Source: Salaquimonas sp.
GTDB taxonomy: Bacteria > Pseudomonadota > Alphaproteobacteria > Rhizobiales > Rhizobiaceae
Assembly (NCBI GenBank): GCA_024639745.1
Contig: JAHEHW010000021.1
Location: 1 to 11,014, forward strand
DNA length: 11,014 nucleotides
Direction: 5' to 3'
Shown here: piece after piece, positions 1-7,425 of the stretch
How the letters are laid out: every line of letters starts with the position of its first letter
Position numbering within the stretch: position 1 is the first letter of the stretch
Notes under the pieces: generated by a model
Database searches by the model: none
The model's input: the letters and a program-made list of their open reading frames with translations, nothing else
Told to the model about the DNA's origin: nothing
Translations under genes and position numbers: made by a program

Positions 1-764
1 AATTCAATACGATCGAAGACGGCATGACGTTCCATATCGCGGACCGGCTGCCGGACGGACGCTTGGGGGGAATTTTGATTTCCGATCAGCGCGAAACGGA
101 ACTCACGCTGACCTATCTGGCTCGGGAAGGCATCCTCTACAGGAGCGGAGAAGATGCCCTGCTTCTTCTCAAGGACGGAGAAATTCATCAGCGCGAAGCC
201 GGGCAAAAAAGCCCTTCGGTCATTCGCTATGACAGCTACACCTTCGACCTGAACACCCTGGCCGGCCAGACCGATGGTTTTACGCGCCGGCCCAAGGAAC
301 GCACGACGCTCGAACTTCTCTCGCCTGATCCGAACGACAAGTATCTAAAGCAGAAACCTGAACTCTTTACCTCGGAAATCCACCAGCGATTCTCCGAAAT
401 GCTCTGGCCATTCGCCTATGTCGTCGTGATCCTTGCATTCTGCGGCCAGGCGCGATCCAGCCGCCAGAGCTATGGCTCGGCTGTCGGTAGCGGGATGATT
501 TTCCTGCTGTTCGTGCGCGGTCTCGCATTCGGCGCGGCGAGCAGCATCAAAAGCAATGAAGCTGCCGCCATCTGGCTTTATATCCTGCCGCTCGCCTCGA
601 TTGGCTTTGGCAGTGTCTATCTGTTCCAAAATCGTCTTGTCAGCATTCCGCAGTGGATGGAACCAGGCTTCAACCGGTTCACGACGGCTGTCGAAGCGAT
701 GCATGCCCGAAACATCGAACGCTATGTGGCGTTTCGTAGGCGTCTTGCTGGAGTCCAAGCATGA
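1..764 (+). CDS. lptF: LptF, LPS export ABC transporter permease (3' part, cut by window edge)
   Basis: The reading frame is open from the first bases of the window, so the ATG at 24 is internal and the true start lies upstream. About 253 C-terminal residues are present; the family is usually about 360-400 residues, so roughly a third is missing. The visible part begins in the periplasmic beta-jellyroll domain (D-R-L-P-D-G-R-L-G-G-I-L-I-S-D). It ends with three hydrophobic membrane segments, near WPFAYVVVILAFCG, GMIFLLFVRGLAF and IWLYILPLASIGFGSVYLF, the YjgP/YjgQ-family layout. LptF pairs with LptG in the inner membrane and, driven by LptB ATPase, pulls lipopolysaccharide out of the membrane and onto the LptC/LptA bridge. 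The stop codon overlaps the lptG start (ATGA, 761-764), which suggests translational coupling and equal dosage of the two subunits. LptF rather than LptG is chosen because the next gene is the better LptG match and this order is the usual one. Confidence 0.93.
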   Translation, partial: FNTIEDGMTFHIADRLPDGRLGGILISDQRETELTLTYLAREGILYRSGEDALLLLKDGEIHQREAGQKSPSVIRYDSYTFDLNTLAGQTDGFTRRPKERTTLELLSPDPNDKYLKQKPELFTSEIHQRFSEMLWPFAYVVVILAFCGQARSSRQSYGSAVGSGMIFLLFVRGLAFGAASSIKSNEAAAIWLYILPLASIGFGSVYLFQNRLVSIPQWMEPGFNRFTTAVEAMHARNIERYVAFRRRLAGVQA

Positions 765-1855
765 TCGGATGGACCCTCACCCGCTATATAGCCCTGCGCT
801 TCACGAGATCGCTGCTCGCGATGATGTTGCTGCTGCTGTTCCTGATCGTGACCGTCGATTTCATCGAAGGACTGCGGCGGGTTACCGATGAGGTCGATGT
901 TTCGATTGGCACAGTCTACATGATATCGCTCTACACGGCTCCATTCTTCATCGACAAGGCGTTTCCATTCGCCTGTCTGTTCGCGGCGATGATCACGCTC
1001 TTCCAGCTCAACAACAAGATGGAGCTTGTTGTTGCCCGCGCTGCAGGGGTTTCGGTTTGGCAGTTTCTGATGCCGATCAGCGGTGCCGCGGTCGCGATAG
1101 GCATATTCGCCGCTATGGTGTATAATCCGTTCGCGATCAAATACTATGAGCAGAGCCTGGATCTCAAGGCGGAAGCCTTCGGCGGCGAAGCGCGGACCAA
1201 TGCCGAAACTGCAACCGGCTTCTGGCTGCGGCAGGATGACGGCAACGGCGCAAGCACGGTCATCAATGCGCGGCTGGCGCGCAAGAGCGGCGCATTTCTC
1301 AATGGCGTGCAAATGATCCGATTCGACCGGGAATCCCGGGTGACCTCACAGATCGAAGCCGATGCTATGCTTCACCGGGGCGATCACTGGCTGGCGCTGA
1401 ACGCCATGATCACGGGCAGCGATCAGAAAATCCGCCAGGTAAGTACGCTCGAAATCCCGACAAATCTGTCACGCGAGTATCTTCTGGGCGCCAGCGGCGA
1501 TGCCGACGCGACCGGATTTTGGGATCTTCAGCACTCGGCTGAAAAAGTGCGACAATCCGGCCTTAACCATCTGCCATATCTCACGCAATTTCATAACCTT
1601 CTTGCACTTCCGTTGTTGCTGGTTGCGATGGTATTAATCGCCTCGACAGCATCGCTCAGATTCGTCCGTTCCGGCCAGGTCGGAACGCTGATCTTGGGTG
1701 GCATTCTGGGTGGGTTCGTGCTTTATGCATCGACAAGACTGGCAACATCTCTGGGGAGCAATGGGATCGTGCCGCCAATGGTAGCGGCGTGGTCTCCTTC
1801 TGTTGTAGCGATTTTGTTTGGAACGAGCATTCTTCTGCATCAGGAGGACGGATGA
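761..1855 (+). CDS. lptG: LptG, LPS export ABC transporter permease
   Basis: A 364-residue inner-membrane protein of normal length for the YjgP/YjgQ family. Hydrophobic segments lie near residues 15-33, 53-80, 103-123, 278-298, 306-325 and 337-358. A periplasmic beta-jellyroll domain (about 130-270) sits between the third and fourth, giving the expected 3+3 arrangement. The cytoplasmic loop after the second segment reads MELVVARAAGVS (87-98). This is the coupling-helix region of LptF/G that contacts LptB and carries a conserved glutamate (here E88). The ATG at 761 overlaps the lptF stop, and a GGAG at 750-753 lies 7 bases upstream. The end overlaps the lptD start in the same ATGA way. The protein forms the LPS-extracting heterodimer with LptF. 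The encounter with LptD occurs only across the periplasm, so the adjacency reflects one assembly line and not a direct complex. Confidence 0.95.
   Translation: MIGWTLTRYIALRFTRSLLAMMLLLLFLIVTVDFIEGLRRVTDEVDVSIGTVYMISLYTAPFFIDKAFPFACLFAAMITLFQLNNKMELVVARAAGVSVWQFLMPISGAAVAIGIFAAMVYNPFAIKYYEQSLDLKAEAFGGEARTNAETATGFWLRQDDGNGASTVINARLARKSGAFLNGVQMIRFDRESRVTSQIEADAMLHRGDHWLALNAMITGSDQKIRQVSTLEIPTNLSREYLLGASGDADATGFWDLQHSAEKVRQSGLNHLPYLTQFHNLLALPLLLVAMVLIASTASLRFVRSGQVGTLILGGILGGFVLYASTRLATSLGSNGIVPPMVAAWSPSVVAILFGTSILLHQEDG
1842..1847 (+). promoter_or_regulatory. Ribosome binding site for lptD
   Basis: A perfect AGGAGG lies inside the last codons of lptG, 4 bases before the ATG at 1852. It decides the lptD start. 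The frame is open back to 1789, but the upstream ATG there lies deep inside lptG and would add 21 residues that do not resemble a signal peptide. The strong site at an ATGA overlap fits reinitiation or coupled translation from lptG. Confidence 0.8.
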
Positions 1856-4299
1856 AGAAACGTCCTTTCATTGATGCCGCGGATGCGGCAGCTTTAACCG
1901 CGCAGAAGTATATCAGCGCGCGTTGGAGCGCGCGCGTGCGCGCCCTGCTCGGCACCACAGCGCTTGCAATTATCCTGACGGTACCAAGTGTCGTCGAACC
2001 CTCTCATGCTCAGGTTTCCGGTGAGAACCTGTTTGGTGCCGGTGAGGTCAATCCGGCAGCCCAGATGCTGCTCGAGGCGGACGAACTGATCTACAATGAG
2101 GAGGAAAATTCCGTTGCCGCCGTCGGTAATGTCCAGCTTGCCTATGACGGATATACGCTGGTCGCCAAGCGTGTTACCTATGAGCGGGCGACCGGTCGTG
2201 TCATCGCAACCGGCGCGGTTGAGATTGTTGAACCAAACGGGAATCGCGTTTTCGCTGAGGAAATCGATGTCACCGATGATTTCCAGAACGGATTTGTCGA
2301 TGCCCTTCGGGTTGAAACGCCAGAGAACTCGCGTTTTATCGCGGAAAGCGCGGAAAGACGTGATGGCGAGCTCGCCGTATTCAACAACGGCGTGTACACA
2401 GCATGCGAGCCTTGCAAGGAAAGCCCGGCGAAGCCGCCAATCTGGCAGATAAGGTCCAATCGCGTCATCATTAACAATACGACAAAGACTGTCTCGTATG
2501 AAGGGGCGAGTTTCGAGCTCTGGGGTAAACCGATCGCCTATCTGCCGAGGTTTTCCCACGGGGACCCGTCGATCAAACGGAAAAGCGGCTTCATCTTCGA
2601 TACTCCCGGCCAAAGTCCGGAACTGGGTGTTCATGGTGGTCTTGCCTATTTCTGGAACCTCGCGCCGAATTATGATCTCACGCTTGGCGGCCGATATTAT
2701 TCAAAGCAGGGTTTTATGGGCTACGGCGAATGGCGGCACCGGACAGAAAATGGCCAGTACAGCCTGAGTTTCTACAACATTGAGCAGAGGCAACCGGATG
2801 AATTCGATGAAAACACGATCGACCGTAACGCGGATCACCGCACAGCCTTCACTTCCTCAGGCAAATTCAATATCAATCCGCGCTGGCAGTTCGGGTGGAA
2901 AGCTCTTGCACAAAGCGATGATAACTTTGCACGCACCTATGGAATCCATAGTTTCGATACACGTGAGATCACGAACGAGGCCTATCTAACAGGTTTGAAT
3001 GGCAAGAATTATTTTGATGCCCGAGCACAAGAGTTCCTGATCCAAGACTTCCAAGACGACCAATTGACAAACAATCTGTATCCCGGGCAGGACCGCTTTC
3101 AGGACCAGCAGGCGTTACTCCTACCCTTATTTGACTACAATGTCGTCTCCGAGGAAAATTTCGCAGGGGGTCAGGTCTCTATTGACGTGAACGTTGTCAA
3201 TATCGATCGCAGCGAGGTTGATATTGCAAACTTTGATGCGGGCGTGGGTCTTACTGCCCCAAATGAGCGCTATCATGGTTTGGAGGGTAATTATACTCGG
3301 GCTAGTTCTGAAGCCGAATGGAAGGCATCGAGCATTTTTAATGGTGCATTGCTCACGACGTCTCTGAGCGTCCGCGGTGACGCGATTGGCCCTAATACTG
3401 AAAGGCTGGACACGGAATACAATCCCTTGACTTCAGACGAGTCTATTTATCGAGCCATGCCAGCAGCAATGTTCGAAATACGCTATCCGCTGATTAGCAG
3501 CCACGGCATGGCTTCGCATATCTTCGAACCAATCGCGCAAGTCATCGTGCGACCGGACGAGACGAATATCGGCGAGTTCCAGAACGAAGACGCGCAGAGC
3601 ATGGTGTTCGAAACGAATAATCTTTTCGAACGAAGCAAGTTTTCCGGCTTTGATCGGGTTGAGGGTGGCAGCCGCGCAAATATAGGCTTCCGCTACTCGA
3701 CATCGTTTAATAATAACATTAGCGTCGATATCGTCGCGGGACAATCCTACCATTTACATGGCAAGAACTCCTATGCGGAGCGCGATCTGGTCAATGCTGG
3801 AATTGAATCCGGTCTGGAAACAGATCGATCGGACTACGTTGCGTCAATCGAGTTCGATACTGGCTCAGGTTTGGCAATCGGGCTGGATGGTCGCTTCGAT
3901 GAGCAAGACTTGGGACTGCGAAGCGGGGTTGTAGGAGCTCGCTATATTGATACGTCTATATCACTTTCCGGTAGTTATATTTTCATCGGCGAACAGCCGC
4001 GTTATGCGCTATCCGAGGACCGGCACGAAATCAGGGGATCGGCGAGTTTGCGACTAACAGATCGTTGGCGGCTGTTTGGGAATGCCTCTTACGATATACA
4101 GAACGACAATACCTTTGCTCGGGGAGTGGGTATTGCATACGATGACAGCTGCACTTCACTTTCGATCGCCTATCAGCAAGCAGAAAGCCGGTATACCGGC
4201 GACGCCTCTGATCAGCGTATCACTTTCCGCCTTGGATTGAGGACCATCGGGGAAACCCAATTCGAGGGGGATCTTTACGATCCTGAACAAAATAACTAA
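1852..4299 (+). CDS. lptD: LptD (OstA/Imp), outer-membrane LPS assembly translocon
   Basis: An 815-residue precursor, within the family's normal range. It has a signal peptide with a long, basic n-region (about 33 residues), a hydrophobic core near 34-48 and a likely cleavage after S-H-A (53). Next comes an LptA-like OstA domain (about 70-190: L-E-A-D-E-L-I-Y-N, then repeated G-N/G-A-V-E beta strands). The LptD barrel begins near 225 with the family signature G-K-P-I-A-Y-L-P-R-F followed by K-R-K-S-G-F (242-247). The long C-terminal part alternates polar and hydrophobic residues like a beta-barrel. With LptE the protein forms the outer-membrane channel that inserts LPS into the surface leaflet. 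Mature cysteines are C185 and C188 (C-E-P-C, end of the OstA domain) and C767 (D-D-S-C, late barrel), placed to allow an interdomain disulfide as in E. coli LptD, which has four cysteines. GC content in the barrel part is visibly lower than in the minus-strand genes. No lptE is visible. Confidence 0.95.
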   Translation: MKKRPFIDAADAAALTAQKYISARWSARVRALLGTTALAIILTVPSVVEPSHAQVSGENLFGAGEVNPAAQMLLEADELIYNEEENSVAAVGNVQLAYDGYTLVAKRVTYERATGRVIATGAVEIVEPNGNRVFAEEIDVTDDFQNGFVDALRVETPENSRFIAESAERRDGELAVFNNGVYTACEPCKESPAKPPIWQIRSNRVIINNTTKTVSYEGASFELWGKPIAYLPRFSHGDPSIKRKSGFIFDTPGQSPELGVHGGLAYFWNLAPNYDLTLGGRYYSKQGFMGYGEWRHRTENGQYSLSFYNIEQRQPDEFDENTIDRNADHRTAFTSSGKFNINPRWQFGWKALAQSDDNFARTYGIHSFDTREITNEAYLTGLNGKNYFDARAQEFLIQDFQDDQLTNNLYPGQDRFQDQQALLLPLFDYNVVSEENFAGGQVSIDVNVVNIDRSEVDIANFDAGVGLTAPNERYHGLEGNYTRASSEAEWKASSIFNGALLTTSLSVRGDAIGPNTERLDTEYNPLTSDESIYRAMPAAMFEIRYPLISSHGMASHIFEPIAQVIVRPDETNIGEFQNEDAQSMVFETNNLFERSKFSGFDRVEGGSRANIGFRYSTSFNNNISVDIVAGQSYHLHGKNSYAERDLVNAGIESGLETDRSDYVASIEFDTGSGLAIGLDGRFDEQDLGLRSGVVGARYIDTSISLSGSYIFIGEQPRYALSEDRHEIRGSASLRLTDRWRLFGNASYDIQNDNTFARGVGIAYDDSCTSLSIAYQQAESRYTGDASDQRITFRLGLRTIGETQFEGDLYDPEQNN
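1916..1935 (+). other. GC-only hairpin in the 5' coding region of lptD
   Basis: GCGCGCG at 1916-1922 is complementary to CGCGCGC at 1929-1935, giving a 7-bp stem made only of G-C pairs with a 6-base loop. The strict purine-pyrimidine alternation then continues to 1943. It lies 64 bases after the lptD start and encodes part of the basic n-region of the signal peptide (S-A-R-W-S-A-R-V-R). It may be a by-product of Ala/Arg codons in a GC-rich genome, or it may slow translation before membrane targeting. The structure is seen in the sequence; any function is inference. Confidence 0.4.
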
Positions 4300-4371
4300 T
4301 TCAGAACGAACACGGTTTCGCCAAGTCGCTGGTGTATAACGACTGCGACGCAATAGAGTGATCGCAATACA

Positions 4372-5526
4372 ATGCTACCTCCATCGATTCCAGATCAACA
4401 CTGGCTGCCAATCAACCTGCTACGTTTCGCGGCAGGCGTCGGGCTTATAGTGCTCGCCGGCTGCACTTCCATTACTTCCAATCTCGAAAGTGCAGCAGAG
4501 GCGGAATCGGGCAAATCACAAACGACAAATGTGGAAAGTGGGCCTACCGCCGACAGAGACACCTTAACTGATACCGCAGCTCAGACCACACCAAGTGCAG
4601 AGAAAACCGCCGACAAGACCGAATTAGAGGGAAAACCAACCATTATTCAAAAACCTGCCACGGTTACCCAAAGGGGTACGAATATCGAGGCGATCGTTAA
4701 CGGCAGGCCGATTACGAATTATGATGTTCAGCGCCGTACGGCCTTTCTGAGGCTGAGGCGTGTTGGAGGAAACCGGTCGGAAAAGGCACTTGAAGAACTG
4801 GTAGAAGAAGCAATCAAGCTTCAGGAAGCCAGACGTGTTGATTTGCTTGCAAGCGATGAACAGGTCGATGAAGCCTTTGGCCGTTTCGCAAGCAATAATC
4901 GGATGTCAAAGGATCAACTTTCTCAAGTTCTTGGACAGGCAGGGGTCAGCGCCAGTCATTTCAAGGAATATATTCGGAGTCAAATCAGTTGGCAGCGATT
5001 GGTCGGTAACCGCTTCCGGGTCGAAACGCAGAACCAGTCCACACAGGAAGCGGTACTCGCTATGAGGAGATCCGGACAGGATCGCCCAGAGACGAATGAA
5101 TATATTCTCCAGCAAGTGATCTTTGTCATCCCAAGCGACAAACGCAAGGCGATGCTGTCTCAGCGGCGACAAGAGGCCTACGCGTTCAAGCAGCAGTTAA
5201 CCAGCTGCGACCAAACCGCAAAGCAGGCCGTGGGATTGCTGGACGTCACCGTTCGGGATTTGCCGCGCGTACTGGAACCGCAATTGCCGGAGGAATGGGC
5301 GGAAGCTGTTATCGCGGCAGAGCAAGGTCAGACAACCGACCTCCAGAATACGGACCGTGGTGTTGAGTTCATCGCGATCTGCTCAAAGAAGCCAGTTGCC
5401 GACGACAACGCCGTCAAAGTAATTGAACAGGCTCAGCAATTTGAGCAATTCAATGAGCGCGGTGGCGAGGTTTCAGAAAAATACCTTGCTGAACTGAAAT
5501 CCCGAGCCCAGATCATTTTCAGGTGA
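4372..5526 (+). CDS. surA: SurA-like periplasmic chaperone, predicted lipoprotein with degenerate parvulin domain
   Basis: 384 residues. The N-terminus is hydrophobic and ends in a lipobox L-A-G-C (28-31), so the mature protein would start at lipid-modified C31. With T at +2 it would go to the outer membrane under the E. coli sorting rule. Residues 32-100 are Ser/Thr/Glu/Lys-rich low-complexity sequence, probably a flexible tether. Residues 103-216 match the SurA N-terminal chaperone domain (I-E-A-I-V-N-G-R-P-I-T-N-Y-D-V, then helices with E-E-L-V-E-E-A-I-K-L-Q-E). Residues 243-340 fit the parvulin fold position but start Y-I-L-Q-Q-V-I-F-V where active parvulins have H-I-L, and lack the G-G-x-L-G segment. 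Peptidyl-prolyl isomerase activity is therefore doubtful. C279 and C337 could form a disulfide. The place between lptD and pdxA is the classical surA position. The start is the first ATG in a frame that opens after a stop at 4354-4356; no strong ribosome site is visible, and no other ATG occurs before residue 178. Confidence 0.83.
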   Translation: MLPPSIPDQHWLPINLLRFAAGVGLIVLAGCTSITSNLESAAEAESGKSQTTNVESGPTADRDTLTDTAAQTTPSAEKTADKTELEGKPTIIQKPATVTQRGTNIEAIVNGRPITNYDVQRRTAFLRLRRVGGNRSEKALEELVEEAIKLQEARRVDLLASDEQVDEAFGRFASNNRMSKDQLSQVLGQAGVSASHFKEYIRSQISWQRLVGNRFRVETQNQSTQEAVLAMRRSGQDRPETNEYILQQVIFVIPSDKRKAMLSQRRQEAYAFKQQLTSCDQTAKQAVGLLDVTVRDLPRVLEPQLPEEWAEAVIAAEQGQTTDLQNTDRGVEFIAICSKKPVADDNAVKVIEQAQQFEQFNERGGEVSEKYLAELKSRAQIIFR

Positions 5527-6575
5527 ACGCTGTAACCTCCGGAACAATAGCTCCCCTCGCCGTGAGCATGGGCGAGCCTGCCGGGATAGGCCCGGAAATC
5601 ATCGCGAAGGCGTGGCTGCTGCGCAAGCCCGCCAATCTGCCCACATTTATCGTCTTGGGGGATCCGGATCTTCTAGTGGAAAGAGCAAAGCGCATCGACC
5701 TTGACATCTCGATCACCGTATGTGAGCCGGAAGCAGCCGGCAGCCATTTTGGCGAGACCCTTCCTGTTCTTCCTCTTTCGGGAAGCATGGTTTGCGAGCC
5801 TGGCAAGCCGCGGACGCCGAACAACGGGCTATTGGTCATCGAAGCCATTACCCGCTGCGTTGAACTGACGATCGCCGGCCAAGCTTCGGCCGTTGTCACT
5901 GCGCCGATCAACAAAAAAGCGCTCTACGATTGCGGTTTTGGATTTCCCGGTCACACGGAATACCTAGCGGCACTCGCAGAGAAGCTGACGGCAAAACCGG
6001 CACGGTCGGTAATGATGCTCGCCGGGCCCGAATTGCGAACCATTCCCGCAACCGTTCATATCCCCCTTATTGAAGTCACTAACCATCTTTCCGTGAAGCT
6101 GATTGTGGAGACCGCGCGGATCGCCGATCATGATCTGAAGACGCGTTTCGGTATCGAGCGTCCGGCAATAGCGATAGCCGGGCTCAACCCTCATGCCGGG
6201 GAAGACGGCGCCATGGGGCGCGAGGAGATTGAAACGATTGCGCCGGCAATCGAGCAACTGCGAAATGACGGAATCGATGCAAGAGGGCCTTTGCCGGCGG
6301 ATACCATGTTCCATGAACGCGCCCGGCGCGGATATGATGTCGCCATCTGCATGTATCACGATCAGGCATTGATCCCGGCTAAGACGCTTGCATTCGACGA
6401 CGCGGTCAATGTCACGCTCGGTCTGCCTTTCATTCGCACCTCCCCGGACCATGGCACAGCTTTCGATATCGCCGGCACCGGCAAGGCAGAGGCCTCAAGC
6501 CTTGTTGCCGCCATCCGGATCGCCGGTGACATGGTGAGACATCAAGAAAAAGCAGCGGCTGAAGAACGTGCCTAG
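5523..6575 (+). CDS. pdxA: 4-hydroxythreonine-4-phosphate dehydrogenase PdxA
   Basis: PdxA oxidises 4-phosphohydroxy-L-threonine with NAD; the product decarboxylates to 3-amino-2-oxopropyl phosphate, which PdxJ uses to make pyridoxine 5'-phosphate (vitamin B6). The protein is a cytoplasmic dimer with a divalent metal. The 350 residues carry the whole signature set: [10 protein letters not shown] near the N-terminus (16-25), T-A-P-I-N-K (126-131), G-H-T-E (143-146), N-P-H-A-G-E (222-227), Y-H-D-Q (278-281) and D-H-G-T-A-F-D (309-315). H144, H224 and H279 are the three expected metal ligands. The start is GTG at 5523, overlapping the surA stop as GTGA. A start at the internal ATG (residue 16) would remove the first beta strand, so GTG is preferred. 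No clear ribosome site precedes it, which fits translational coupling to surA. Its end overlaps rsmA by 8 bases. Confidence 0.96.
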   Translation: MNAVTSGTIAPLAVSMGEPAGIGPEIIAKAWLLRKPANLPTFIVLGDPDLLVERAKRIDLDISITVCEPEAAGSHFGETLPVLPLSGSMVCEPGKPRTPNNGLLVIEAITRCVELTIAGQASAVVTAPINKKALYDCGFGFPGHTEYLAALAEKLTAKPARSVMMLAGPELRTIPATVHIPLIEVTNHLSVKLIVETARIADHDLKTRFGIERPAIAIAGLNPHAGEDGAMGREEIETIAPAIEQLRNDGIDARGPLPADTMFHERARRGYDVAICMYHDQALIPAKTLAFDDAVNVTLGLPFIRTSPDHGTAFDIAGTGKAEASSLVAAIRIAGDMVRHQEKAAAEERA

Positions 6576-7422
6576 CTCAATCGACGATCTACCGCCGCTG
6601 CGCGATATCATCGACCGCTATGGTCTTCGCGCGCAGAAGTCGCTTGGCCAGAATTTTCTTCTCGATCTGAATTTAACATCGAAAATCGTGCGTCAGGCCG
6701 GACCGCTCGAAGGCATGCATGTTCTCGAAGTCGGGCCGGGTCCCGGCGGGCTTACGCGAGCCATTCTCGCAGCTGGCGCGGAAAAGCTGATCGTCGTGGA
6801 GCGGGACGAACGCTGTATTCCGGCACTGGAAGAAATCTCTTCACACTATCCGGGGAGGCTGGAAATCATCGTGGGTGACGCCCTAACACGACCTTATGCC
6901 GGTCTGGTTTCAGGCGAGCGGATACGAATAATTTCAAACCTTCCATATAACGTGGCCACGCCACTCCTGACCGACTGGCTTCTGACAATACCCTGGCCGG
7001 GTTGGATAGCCAGCATGACGCTAATGTTCCAGCGCGAGGTCGCCGAGCGCATCTGCGCCAAGCCGAACAGCAAGGCTTATGGCCGGCTTTCCATTCTGAG
7101 CCAATGGCGAACGCTACCTGCAATCGCGATGGAGGTCGGCCCCCGGGCATTCACCCCGCCGCCCAAAGTCACATCCTCGGTGGTTCAATTCGAGCCGATA
7201 AAACCCCTGCCCTGCCAGGCATCGCGTCTCGAGGAAGTCACGAAAGCAGCGTTTGGCCAACGCAGGAAAATGTTGAGGGCAAGCCTTAAATCGCTTGCGG
7301 CCGGTGGCGATACCGGATCGCTGCTGGAGCGCGCGAGAATCGATGGTGAGCGCAGAGCCGAATCCCTGACGGTTGAAGAGTTCGTAGCACTCGCCAATTC
7401 AGTTCGAGAACAGGCAGAATAA
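6568..7422 (+). CDS. rsmA: 16S rRNA (adenine1518-N6/adenine1519-N6)-dimethyltransferase RsmA (KsgA)
   Basis: RsmA dimethylates two adjacent adenines in the loop of helix 45 of 16S rRNA, a late checkpoint of small-subunit assembly; its loss gives kasugamycin resistance. The protein has 284 residues, normal for the family. Motifs in order: S-L-G-Q-N-F-L (25-31), SAM-binding V-G-P-G-P-G-G-L-T (55-63), acidic V-E-R-D (77-80), G-D-A-L (103-106), catalytic [11 protein letters not shown] (124-134) with the N-L-P-Y adenine-flipping motif, [12 protein letters not shown] (195-206) and Q-R-R-K-M-L-R (231-237) in the rRNA-binding C-terminal domain. The GTG start at 6568 lies inside the end of pdxA. It is favoured because it leaves L-P-P-L-R-D-I-I just before the core, as in the alphaproteobacterial proteins I recall. 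No good ribosome site is visible. It is the last gene of the plus-strand run and its stop lies 3 bases from that of the convergent gmk. Confidence 0.96.
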   Translation: MPSSIDDLPPLRDIIDRYGLRAQKSLGQNFLLDLNLTSKIVRQAGPLEGMHVLEVGPGPGGLTRAILAAGAEKLIVVERDERCIPALEEISSHYPGRLEIIVGDALTRPYAGLVSGERIRIISNLPYNVATPLLTDWLLTIPWPGWIASMTLMFQREVAERICAKPNSKAYGRLSILSQWRTLPAIAMEVGPRAFTPPPKVTSSVVQFEPIKPLPCQASRLEEVTKAAFGQRRKMLRASLKSLAAGGDTGSLLERARIDGERRAESLTVEEFVALANSVREQAE

Positions 7423-7425
7423 CGA

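Noticed and set aside
1789..1851. In-frame upstream extension of lptD from an ATG at 1789
   Set aside because: It would overlap lptG by over 60 bases and put 21 residues with two adjacent cysteines before the signal peptide. The AGGAGG at 1842-1847 clearly serves the ATG at 1852.
1894..2634. Long open frame antisense to lptD (246 codons)
   Set aside because: Overlaps a clearly identified gene, resembles no known family and has no sensible context; it is a by-product of codon bias on the other strand.
4335..4340. TATAAC in the lptD-surA gap, resembling a -10 promoter box
   Set aside because: No recognisable -35 element lies 16-18 bases upstream and the gap is short. It could be a weak internal promoter for surA but is not supportable from sequence alone.
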